Origin: Deltaproteobacteria bacterium | GTDB lineage: Bacteria; Desulfobacterota; Desulfobacteria; Desulfobacterales; UBA11574 | Direction: 5' to 3' | DNA: 5,138 nucleotides | NCBI GenBank assembly: GCA_019313025.1 | Contig: JAFDCA010000454.1 | Location: 1 to 5,138 of the forward strand | Part shown: positions 1-5,138 of the stretch, piece by piece | How positions within the stretch are numbered: the first letter of the stretch is position 1 | Layout of the letters: the number at the start of each line of letters is the position of its first letter | Translations under genes and position numbers: made by a program | Notes under the pieces: generated by a model | What the model was told of the DNA's origin: nothing | Seen by the model: the letters and a program-made list of their open reading frames with translations, nothing else | The model's database searches: none

Positions 1-261
1 ATCATCAGGGAATACGGTTCCGACACCAGAGGGCTGCCGATCCTCAACAGCGGTACAAAATTGGATCTCTTCCAAAACCAATGCAGGCTGTTGCTGTGCT
101 GTAGCCGGCGTTGTTTCTTGCATTTGCTCTTTGGCCGGCTGTTGCTGTTCTACAGCTGGAGCTGTTTCTTCCGTGTGCTTTTTAGCAGGGTCTTCCTGGG
201 CGAAACAGACAGCTGAAAGAATCAGGACACTCAACCATACAAATAATGTTTTCTTTAACAT
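1..261 (-). CDS. DUF2914 family secreted protein, N-terminal part (C-terminus outside the window)
   Basis: The ATG is at 261-259 and 87 codons are visible before the window edge. A strong Shine-Dalgarno just upstream supports this start. Residues 1-21 form a classic signal peptide: Lys-Lys at 3-4, a hydrophobic core at about 6-18, and a probable signal peptidase I site after Ala21. Cys19 is preceded by Ser-Ala-Val, a poor lipobox, so a lipoprotein is less likely. Residues 22-60 are a hydrophilic Gln/Glu/Pro/Ala linker containing two copies of an ETxPAxxQQQPA unit. From about residue 64 the pattern EIQFCTAVEDRQPSGVGTVF resembles the start of the DUF2914 domain, whose members carry a Cys and then a D-R-x-P-x-G-x-G-x-x-F stretch. 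DUF2914 has no established biochemical role that I know of; I infer a periplasmic or surface location. The family call rests on motif resemblance over a short stretch. Confidence 0.8.
   Translation of the reverse strand, partial: MLKKTLFVWLSVLILSAVCFAQEDPAKKHTEETAPAVEQQQPAKEQMQETTPATAQQQPALVLEEIQFCTAVEDRQPSGVGTVFPDD
86..170 (-). repeat. Two-copy 51-bp-period direct repeat inside the DUF2914 linker
   Basis: Units at about 86-119 and 137-170 share GGCTGTTGCTGT on the plus strand and then diverge at scattered bases. They end alike in a TGTTTCTT stretch. The 51-bp offset equals 17 codons, so the repeat is in frame and encodes residues 32-43 and 49-60. It looks like a small internal duplication that lengthened a disordered linker. 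Confidence 0.75.
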
Positions 262-264
262 ATT

Positions 265-273
265 CCCCTCCTT
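265..273 (-). promoter_or_regulatory. Strong ribosome binding site of the DUF2914 gene
   Basis: Read on the minus strand, AAGGAGGGG lies 3 nt before the ATG at 261, with its AAGGAG core about 6 nt away. This fixes the start codon. Confidence 0.8.
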
Positions 274-288
274 TTACATTTGTTAATG

Positions 289-300
289 GTAAGATCTTAC
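289..300. promoter_or_regulatory. Perfect 12-bp palindrome GTAAGATCTTAC in the DUF2914 leader
   Basis: GTAAGATCTTAC is its own reverse complement and lies 28-39 bases upstream of the DUF2914 start codon. It sits between the ribosome binding site and an AT-rich stretch that could hold the promoter. A minus-strand TTGATA is nearby, but no good -10 box at proper spacing goes with it. A dimeric-regulator site is possible. A 12-bp palindrome may also arise by chance. Confidence 0.35.
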
Positions 301-505
301 ATTTTTTATCAAAACAGGTTGCCATGCCTTGTTGGTTCGTTCGAATGACAGATCCGTCAGCATCAATCGCATATTTTCATCTCTATCAATATTTTCTTAT
401 TATTTATATTTATCTCATTCCAAACTTCTTATAAATAAAAACTTAACTGAATGTTATTTAGGATTTTTTGCTTGACAAAAGGAATATAGGATGTCCCGCA
501 TTTTC

Positions 506-1819
506 CTACGATACGATCAATCTCGGGATTAACGATACGGCGTAAAGAGGCAGATTGCAAATTTTTCCGTCCTTCTTAAAATTAAGGAGATTTGATCGTA
601 CAAGCCGACTCGGTGAGAATTGCTGATCATAGGATTTGAGGCTTTTACTTTTAGGATTCAGGCCTGCTTTAACTTCAAGAGGATAGATTTTGCCCGCCAG
701 TTCGCAAAGATAATCAATCTCTGCCTTTCCACCTTTGCTTCGCCAGTAGTAAAGCGTTTGGTTGAAATGCGATACCAATTGCTGTGCAACATAATTTTCA
801 ACAAAAGCCCCTTCATATTCATTAAAGAGACGTTCTCCCTTCACCAATAGCTCAGGTGGAGAATTTGCCATTGCCCCCAGCAGCCCCAAATCCAAGGCAT
901 ATACTTTAAAACAGTTGTGGTCGGCATAATGTTTTATCGGCAGCTTGCAGGTCTCGACGGCATTTGCCCGGTAGATCAAGCCGGCACCATCTAACCAGGC
1001 CATTGCATTTTCATACTCACGTGCCCGCGCCCCTTTCTTCACAGCAGAAAAAATGAACTTTTTATTTTCCTTTGCCAAATGTTTCGGAATGGACTCCCAA
1101 ATTATCGTTAGTTTAGGTATGTCAGAGGCAGGCGCATGCTTTGCAAAGTCCAATACATAAGACTTGATAATTTCCTGCTGAATTACCCGAATTTCCCGAG
1201 CATCACTTTTTTCTGAAAAACATTTAACCGCTTCCGGCATTCCACCGACAAAGTAATATTGCCTCAATAAGTTTATCAGGTCTGCATGAAAAGCCTGGAC
1301 AAGAGGGGTTAATGAGTCGACATTTTCTATTAACAGTCTGTATCTGGATTCTCCCATTGCATCAAGGAACTCCAAAAAGGTCATCGGATAAAGGTTCATA
1401 AAATTAACCTTCCCGACTGGAAACGATCCTGGAGCGGACAGTTTTACACCGAGCAGGGATCCCGCCGCCGCTATATGAAAACTGTTTTCTTGTTCCTCGA
1501 AGTATTTTAACGAATTCAGGGCCCGGTTCGAAACTTGAATCTCGTCGAAGATCAGCAAATCGACACCGGGCCTTATTGTTTGATTCATATAAATGGAAAG
1601 GTCTGCGAGGATTCTTTTGGGATTAAGATCTCGATAAAAAAACTGATCCAAGTCCGGGTTTTCTTCAAAATTACAGTATATGATTTTCTCGTATTCGTTA
1701 CGGCCAAATTGTTTAAGGATAAAGGTTTTGCCTGTCTGGCGCGCACCCTGCAATAGAAGCGGTTTCCTTCTCGGTGATGATTTCCATTCCAACAGATTTT
1801 CGTATATATCTCTTTTCAT
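506..1819 (-). CDS. AAA_14 / DUF4143 family ATPase
   Basis: I place the start at the ATG at 1819, giving 437 residues, because family members begin with the MKRDIYENLLEWK-type stretch. The frame is open upstream to a GTG at 1918, but that segment overlaps a palindromic operator and encodes nothing family-like. The N-terminal AAA_14 domain has a clear Walker A (GARQTGKT, residues 25-32) and Walker B (LLIFDEIQ, 88-95), followed by a sensor-like AAAGSLLG. The C-terminal DUF4143 domain ends in a nuclease-fold-like pattern: E367-I-D369, then E382-V-K384, matching the PD-(D/E)xK layout. Family length is typically about 380-450 residues, so it is complete. Such proteins are abundant, patchily distributed in bacteria and archaea, and their cellular role is unsettled. 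It stands alone, about 240 bp from the next gene, and may be autoregulated through the upstream inverted repeat. Confidence 0.92.
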   Translation of the reverse strand: MKRDIYENLLEWKSSPRRKPLLLQGARQTGKTFILKQFGRNEYEKIIYCNFEENPDLDQFFYRDLNPKRILADLSIYMNQTIRPGVDLLIFDEIQVSNRALNSLKYFEEQENSFHIAAAGSLLGVKLSAPGSFPVGKVNFMNLYPMTFLEFLDAMGESRYRLLIENVDSLTPLVQAFHADLINLLRQYYFVGGMPEAVKCFSEKSDAREIRVIQQEIIKSYVLDFAKHAPASDIPKLTIIWESIPKHLAKENKKFIFSAVKKGARAREYENAMAWLDGAGLIYRANAVETCKLPIKHYADHNCFKVYALDLGLLGAMANSPPELLVKGERLFNEYEGAFVENYVAQQLVSHFNQTLYYWRSKGGKAEIDYLCELAGKIYPLEVKAGLNPKSKSLKSYDQQFSPSRLVRSNLLNFKKDGKICNLPLYAVSLIPRLIVS

Positions 1820-1826
1820 AATGGTA

Positions 1827-1855
1827 ATCATCTCATAAAATAGTACAGACGTCAA
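1827..1855 (-). promoter_or_regulatory. Possible sigma70-type promoter of the AAA_14/DUF4143 gene
   Basis: On the minus strand TTGACG (1855-1850) is followed after 17 nt by GATGAT (1832-1827), a good -35 and a fair -10. The predicted transcript would start at about 1820, next to the ATG at 1819, implying an almost leaderless mRNA. No strong Shine-Dalgarno is present; a GAG lies about 12 nt upstream of the ATG. The call is tentative. Confidence 0.35.
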
Positions 1856-1864
1856 GCGTATCTG

Positions 1865-1894
1865 CCAATATTGTGACAAATACCACAATATTGG
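1865..1894. promoter_or_regulatory. 11-bp perfect inverted repeat (two CAATATTG palindromes), putative operator
   Basis: CCAATATTGTG (1865-1875) and CACAATATTGG (1884-1894) are perfect reverse complements separated by 8 nt. Each arm contains the self-complementary octamer CAATATTG, at 1866-1873 and 1886-1893. The octamer centres are 20 bp apart, close to two helical turns, so two dimers could bind the same DNA face. The element lies 10 bp upstream of the candidate -35 box of the AAA_14/DUF4143 gene, which fits a transcription-factor site. There is no T-run to make it a terminator. Confidence 0.6.
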
Positions 1895-2284
1895 GACGTA
1901 AAATTTGATTATTATCACAATTTTTGTCTATATCTGCGATCCTATGTTCCCGAACCCCGGATTACCACCAGTGGCAACCCAACCGATATTGAATCCATTA
2001 TCGTTCAAATTTAAGACAAGGGTAGAAAGATGCCGAGTTTTTAACGAAAGAAAAAGGAATATTGAAAAGACACCCGAAACAGCTCTTTTTGACCTCAAAA
2101 AGGCGGGTTTAAGCGCGTTTCAAGCCTATTTTTTAACCTCTTTACCAATTATTATATATGGTTACCGAGATCCGACCCCCCATTCATCCCCATTCCTCTG
2201 CATAGCAAAGTTGGGACCTCCATCATAGCTAAAGGCTAATGGATTAATTAAAAGCCGTCATTATTTTTGACCCGGGGTTTAAAT
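1895..2284. other. Intergenic region with no supportable gene
   Basis: This stretch lies between the DinB stop codon and the operator of the ATPase gene. A TTG-started plus-strand frame at 1905-2228 has no ribosome binding site, begins next to the operator and encodes no recognisable domain. On the minus strand the frame around 1940-2100 is interrupted by stops. A CCCGGG hexamer lies near 2271 and a weak TAGC/GCTA hairpin near 2226-2238. I see no convincing terminator for dinB. The region could be a decayed gene or repeat remnant, but nothing in it is diagnostic. Confidence 0.5.
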
Positions 2285-3466
2285 CTAATCCTTTAAAAGC
2301 GTACCAGGAACAACGCTTTTATCACCATATTTTTCGTATAACGAATCTAAAACAATATTCAATCTTTCACGTTTTTGAGATGACGGGTCTTGATCAAAAA
2401 GAGAGAGCTGAGTTCCAATACGTAAAAAACCGAGCTGAGACAAAGAAACGCCTAAAAGCCTGATGGGTTTTTTCGTAACCTCAGTCTTTTCCAAGAGACG
2501 ACAGATAACTGAATATATTTTAGAACCATCATCCGTAGATTTAGGCAACGTTGTTGACCGGGTGATTTGAACAAAATCATAATATTTGACCTTCAATGTG
2601 ATGGTTTTTCCTTTTAGTCTCTTATGCCGCATCCGCCGACCCACTTTATTGCTCAAAACAAGGAGCTCTTTTTGAGCAACATCCAAAGATGTGATGTCCT
2701 GTGAAAAAGTCAGTTCATGACCTATAGATTTCACATCATGTTCAGGTATCACATCACGATCATCCGTTCCCATGGCCAACAGATGTATGTTGACACCATG
2801 TTTTCCAAATTTTTTCTCCAGGATCTTGACGGGTGTTTGTCTCAAATCTTTAAAAGTATGAATATTGAGGCGACTTAGGATTTGCTGTGACACGTTACCG
2901 ACACCCCACATTTTCTTGATCGGGAGCGGATCTAAGAAATCTTTAACACCATCGGGATGTACAACGGTTAAACCGTCAGGCTTGCCAATGTCAGAGGCAA
3001 TCTTTGCCACAAATTTTGAAACCGCAATACCGGCTGAAATTGTCAAACCTGTCTCTTTTAAAATGATTTGCTTAATTTTTTTCGCGATATTTTCCGGTCC
3101 GCCGAAAAGACGTATGGAGCCTGTTACATCAAGAAATGCTTCATCGATCGATACAGGCTCAACCAATGGTGTGAAACGATGAAATATCTCAAATACCTGT
3201 TTAGAGATTTCCTGGTATCTTGACATTCTGACAGGTAAAAAAATTCCATGAGGACAAAGGCGTTTTGCTTTTGCAATAGGCTGGGCAGAATGAACTCCGA
3301 ATTTTCGAGCTTCATATGAGGCAGATGACACCACACCCCTTTCCTTGCTGCCTCCCACTATGACCGGTTTTCCCTTTAAGGCAGGATTGTCCAGCATCTC
3401 AACCGAAGGATAAAAAGCATCGATGTCTAAATGAATGATGTGTTTTGATTGACCTTGCTTATCCAT
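2285..3466 (-). CDS. dinB: DNA polymerase IV (Y-family translesion polymerase)
   Basis: This 393-residue product is a complete DinB-type polymerase that copies across DNA lesions with low fidelity. The palm domain has the first metal-binding motif HLDIDAFYPSVE (D14 and D16, steric-gate Tyr19) and the second, SIDEAFLDVT (D108, E109). It also has the fingers motif YEARKFGV, the AGIAVSKFVAKIASDIGKP region and a helix-hairpin-helix KKMWGVGNVS at about 185-194. Near the C-terminus QLSLFD (353-358) is a canonical sliding-clamp-binding motif, so it should be recruited by DnaN. The start chosen is the ATG at 3466. An in-frame TTG at 3502 would add 12 residues, but the family normally begins only a few residues before the HxDxD motif. 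The Shine-Dalgarno is weak for either start. It is a single-gene unit, divergent from the rhomboid-like gene. I see no E. coli-type LexA box upstream, so SOS control is not shown. Confidence 0.95.
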   Translation of the reverse strand: MDKQGQSKHIIHLDIDAFYPSVEMLDNPALKGKPVIVGGSKERGVVSSASYEARKFGVHSAQPIAKAKRLCPHGIFLPVRMSRYQEISKQVFEIFHRFTPLVEPVSIDEAFLDVTGSIRLFGGPENIAKKIKQIILKETGLTISAGIAVSKFVAKIASDIGKPDGLTVVHPDGVKDFLDPLPIKKMWGVGNVSQQILSRLNIHTFKDLRQTPVKILEKKFGKHGVNIHLLAMGTDDRDVIPEHDVKSIGHELTFSQDITSLDVAQKELLVLSNKVGRRMRHKRLKGKTITLKVKYYDFVQITRSTTLPKSTDDGSKIYSVICRLLEKTEVTKKPIRLLGVSLSQLGFLRIGTQLSLFDQDPSSQKRERLNIVLDSLYEKYGDKSVVPGTLLKD

Positions 3467-3590
3467 AATAACCCGTGATTGAAAAACAAATTTATCCTTC
3501 AACCCATCCCATTATCAATTCAACAACACACTGTATCTTTTAATCTGTCAGTGCCTTTTTTTCTTTATCCCATGCCATTTATGAATACAA

Positions 3591-3622
3591 CCCCGACATC
3601 AGGTGGCTATAGGCATCTGGGG
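3591..3622. other. Imperfect hairpin in the dinB upstream region
   Basis: CAGGTG (3600-3605) can pair with CATCTG (3614-3619), with one G-T wobble. CCC near 3591-3594 can pair with GGG (3620-3622) across an asymmetric GACAT bulge. It could be an RNA structure or a decayed repeat; chance is also possible. Confidence 0.25.
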
Positions 3623-3709
3623 CGTTAAAAAGACGATAACATCCTGGCCAACCCGGGTCAAAACCAATAAAGACTTTAAAGGCTGATTGTTTAAAAGGCT
3701 TTTTGCAAC

Positions 3710-3738
3710 TTGATAAAAAGTCGAATCGGTTTTATAGA
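3710..3738 (+). promoter_or_regulatory. Putative sigma70-type promoter of the rhomboid-like gene
   Basis: TTGATA (3710-3715), a 17-nt spacer and TATAGA (3733-3738) give a 5/6 and a 4/6 match to the consensus boxes at ideal spacing. Transcription would begin at about 3745, leaving a leader of roughly 60 nt that includes the small ACAAT/ATTGT inverted repeat. Confidence 0.5.
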
Positions 3739-3793
3739 TTGGACAATGTTATTATTGTAAATGTTAAAATCCAACTTCAATTGAGGTCCAATA

Positions 3794-3798
3794 GAGGG
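3794..3798 (+). promoter_or_regulatory. Ribosome binding site of the rhomboid-like gene
   Basis: GAGGG stands 5 nt before the ATG at 3804 and supports that start. Confidence 0.6.
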
Positions 3799-3803
3799 CT
3801 ATT

Positions 3804-4544
3804 ATGGTAAACCCAGATCGATTTAGAATGACCTCCGGGTTTGGATCAAATTTGACACTTCTCGGAAAAAGACTTTTACTAATTTACGGAGCCATCTATA
3901 TTTTAGAACTTTTATTTGAGCACTGGTTAAAAATTCCGGTTGTGGGTGTTCTCCAGCTCTATCCTTTAAAGTCTAAGAGTTTTCATATCTGGCAAATTTT
4001 TAGCCATCCATTTATTCACAATCCCCAGGCCCCCATCAGCTTTTTAATTAACTGCATCGTATTTTATTTCTTTGTTGCGCCGGTTGAAAATGCTTTTGGC
4101 TCTAAGCGTTTTTTGCTCTTTTTCTATTTGTCCGCTTCAGGTGGCGCTTTATGCGGGCTTGTCTTTAGCAGCGTATCCGGTTTTAATGCACCATTTTTAG
4201 GCATGTTGCCGAGCATACTTTCCATGATCGTTATCTTTGGGTTGCTAAATCCCGAATCTACAATATTGCTCATGTTTATATTGCCAATAAAAGCAAAGTA
4301 TGTCAGTTATGGTACAACCTTAATAACCTTTTTCACTTTTTTGGCAAAGATAAATCCTCACGGTGCATATCATCTTGGCGGGATTCTTTTTGGTTATATC
4401 TATTTTAAAGGACCAAGAACGATATTCGATCCCAATTTAATTTATACGAAGTATCTCGAATGGAAGCTCAAAAGGAAACGATCTCGTTTTAAATTTTTTG
4501 ACGGAAATAATAAGAAGGATGATGATACGCCAACCTATCATTAA
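3804..4544 (+). CDS. Rhomboid-family membrane protein, probable catalytically dead pseudoprotease
   Basis: The 246-residue product has six likely membrane helices at about 22-40, 76-92, 102-121, 131-148, 164-181 and 188-202. Then comes a basic, then acidic, soluble tail (216-246) that should be cytoplasmic. Rhomboid hallmarks are the W-Q-x-F segment at 63-66, the FGSKRFLLFFYLSASGGAL stretch after helix 2 (98-116), and the last-helix signature H190-x-x-G193-x3-G197. The catalytic serine is missing: the usual GASGA loop at the start of helix 4 reads GMLPS (133-137), with Leu where Ser belongs. In helix 2 the oxyanion-hole His is Ser79, while the partner Asn83 remains. I infer a non-proteolytic rhomboid homologue that may bind or chaperone membrane proteins, as iRhoms and derlins do. 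Ser137 shifted by two residues is unlikely to substitute. The substrate is unknown. It is followed after 85 bp by the selenoprotein gene in the same direction. Confidence 0.85.
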   Translation: MVNPDRFRMTSGFGSNLTLLGKRLLLIYGAIYILELLFEHWLKIPVVGVLQLYPLKSKSFHIWQIFSHPFIHNPQAPISFLINCIVFYFFVAPVENAFGSKRFLLFFYLSASGGALCGLVFSSVSGFNAPFLGMLPSILSMIVIFGLLNPESTILLMFILPIKAKYVSYGTTLITFFTFLAKINPHGAYHLGGILFGYIYFKGPRTIFDPNLIYTKYLEWKLKRKRSRFKFFDGNNKKDDDTPTYH

Positions 4545-4617
4545 CGATTTTAATATGCTTGATTCTTTTAATTGCACCCATTTTTTTATCTGCTACTTTC
4601 ATCATCAAAAATAATAA

Positions 4618-4622
4618 AAGGA
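4618..4622 (+). promoter_or_regulatory. Ribosome binding site of the Sec-ferredoxin-nitroreductase gene
   Basis: AAGGA lies 7 nt before the ATG at 4630, optimal spacing. This is important because it marks an active start upstream of the in-frame TGA. Confidence 0.75.
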
Positions 4623-4629
4623 TAAAATT

Positions 4630-5138
4630 ATGAGCCTGTTAACCGTAGATCAAGAAAAATGTGAGCGTGATGGTATTTGTGCTGAAGTTTGACCTGCACG
4701 AATCATCGAATTTAAAGAAAAAGATGCATTCCCCTCTCTAATTGATGGCGGAGACAAACTGTGTATCAGATGCGGACATTGTGTGGCTGTTTGTCCACAC
4801 GGCGCCATGTCTCATGCAATTATGAAACCAGAAGAATGCCTATCAGTCAATAATGACTTGTTGTTTGGCCCGGAACAGGTCGAGCACTTTTTACGTTATC
4901 GAAGGTCTATAAGGAATTACAGGAAAAAACAGGTTGGGCAAGAGGTTCTGAAAAAATTAATTGAGATAGCACGATTTGCTCCCTCCGGACATAACTTCCA
5001 ACCTGTTAAATGGCTGGTCATATATGAAAGGGATGAGGTCCAACGAATGGCTGGATTTGTAATCGATTGGATGCGCCACTTAATTAATGAAGATTCGCCA
5101 CTCGTTGCCGCCTTGCACCTGAATCGGGTCGTTTCTTC
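4630..5138 (+). CDS. Ferredoxin-nitroreductase fusion, probable selenoprotein (in-frame TGA read as Sec; 3' end outside the window)
   Basis: Translation starts at the ATG at 4630 and stays open to the window edge (169 complete codons) except for one TGA at codon 21 (4690-4692). Residues 1-60 form a two-motif ferredoxin domain: C11-x2-D14-x2-C17-x3-[TGA21]-P22, then C45-x2-C48-x2-C51-x3-C55-P56. The TGA occupies the cysteine that precedes the invariant proline, so I read it as selenocysteine. Residues 89-169 begin a nitroreductase-fold flavoprotein, with the FMN-phosphate motif RYRRSIRNYR at 89-98 and the APSGHNFQP motif at 117-125. In related proteins the ferredoxin module passes electrons to or from the flavin; the substrate is unknown. 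There is no ATG, GTG or TTG start between the TGA and the second motif, so internal initiation would not rescue the second motif. Following UGA is a SECIS-like hairpin. The main alternative is a nonsense mutation or sequencing error in a cysteine codon. Confidence 0.85.
4700..4731 (+). other. Candidate bacterial SECIS hairpin
   Basis: GAAUCAUC (4700-4707) pairs with GAUG plus AUUC (4723-4726 and 4728-4731) with one bulged C (4727), giving an 8-bp stem. The loop (4708-4722) starts with G, as bacterial SECIS loops usually have a G in the first two positions. It may be narrowed by UUU/AAA pairing to a 4-nt AAAG loop. The loop starts 15 nt after the TGA, near the lower limit of known spacing. The stem is AU-rich, so this is plausible rather than proven. 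Confidence 0.45.

Larger units (their letters stand above)
3467..3803. other. Divergent intergenic region between dinB and the rhomboid-like gene
   Basis: No gene is supported here. The dinB side holds a minus-strand GATAAT (3518-3513) that could be a -10 box, without a good -35 partner. The middle has a GC-richer imperfect hairpin near 3591-3622. TTTAAAGGCT and TTTAAAAGGCT form a near-direct repeat within 3675-3700. The right part contains the promoter of the rhomboid-like gene. A small ACAAT/ATTGT inverted repeat (3743-3758) lies at the expected transcription start, and the octamer TCAATTGA (3777-3784) lies in the leader. Confidence 0.6.

Noticed and set aside
246..434. Plus-strand open frame of 62 codons
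   Set aside because: It starts inside the DUF2914 gene on the opposite strand, crosses that gene's leader, and encodes a random-looking Phe/Tyr-rich product from AT-rich DNA.
1820..1918. N-terminal extension of the AAA_14/DUF4143 protein to a GTG at 1918
   Set aside because: The added 33 residues do not look like the family, cover the inverted-repeat operator and candidate promoter, and have no ribosome binding site. The family-like N-terminus begins at the ATG at 1819.
1905..2228. Plus-strand open frame of 107 codons
   Set aside because: It has a TTG start with no ribosome binding site, begins 11 bp from the operator palindrome, and shows no domain or protein-like composition.
3467..3502. 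TTG start adding 12 residues to DinB
   Set aside because: The ATG at 3466 already precedes the conserved HLDID motif by about the usual distance, and no better ribosome binding site supports the TTG.
3467..3560. LexA (SOS) box upstream of dinB
   Set aside because: A CTG and a CAG occur on the minus strand near 3530-3550, but their spacing is 15 rather than 10 nt and the core does not match. LexA motifs in this lineage differ and none is recognisable.
4630..4692. Reading the 4630 gene as a pseudogene or as a 20-residue peptide
   Set aside because: The only lesion is a TGA exactly at a conserved cysteine codon. The downstream frame is intact with all other motifs, which is better explained by selenocysteine, although a mutation cannot be excluded from the sequence alone.

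Overview
The window looks like chromosomal DNA of an anaerobic, AT-leaning Desulfobacterota (former Deltaproteobacteria, Desulfobacteraceae-like) bacterium. The lineage is inferred from three things: the style of the protein families present (DUF2914 envelope protein, AAA_14/DUF4143 ATPase, ferredoxin-nitroreductase fusion), the long AT-rich intergenic gaps, and a probable selenocysteine codon. Selenoprotein use is common in that group. No rRNA, tRNA, CRISPR array, insertion sequence or intact mobile element is visible.

Layout. Positions 1-261 (minus strand) hold the N-terminal part of a secreted DUF2914 protein with a signal peptide, a repetitive Gln/Pro/Glu linker and a strong Shine-Dalgarno. 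Positions 506-1819 (minus) encode an AAA_14/DUF4143 ATPase. Directly upstream lies a striking 30-bp inverted repeat made of two CAATATTG palindromes, a likely operator. Positions 1895-2284 contain no gene I can support. Positions 2285-3466 (minus) encode DNA polymerase IV (DinB) with its metal-binding acidic residues and a C-terminal beta-clamp-binding peptide. Positions 3467-3803 are a divergent intergenic region containing a good sigma70-type promoter for the next gene. Positions 3804-4544 (plus) encode a six-helix rhomboid-fold membrane protein that lacks the catalytic serine, so it is a probable pseudoprotease. Positions 4630-5138 (plus, running off the end) encode a ferredoxin-nitroreductase fusion.

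The most notable item is in that last gene. An in-frame TGA (4690-4692) sits exactly where the final cysteine of the first ferredoxin motif belongs. The frame is intact on both sides, no ATG, GTG or TTG lies between the TGA and the second cysteine motif, and a hairpin with a G-first loop begins 7 nt after the TGA. The best reading is a selenoprotein in which Sec would be an iron-sulfur cluster ligand; a normal annotation would truncate or miss the gene.

The genes do not form one evident pathway. The minus-strand genes are well separated and look like independent units. The rhomboid-like gene and the Sec nitroreductase are codirectional, 85 bp apart, and could be cotranscribed, but each has its own ribosome binding site.
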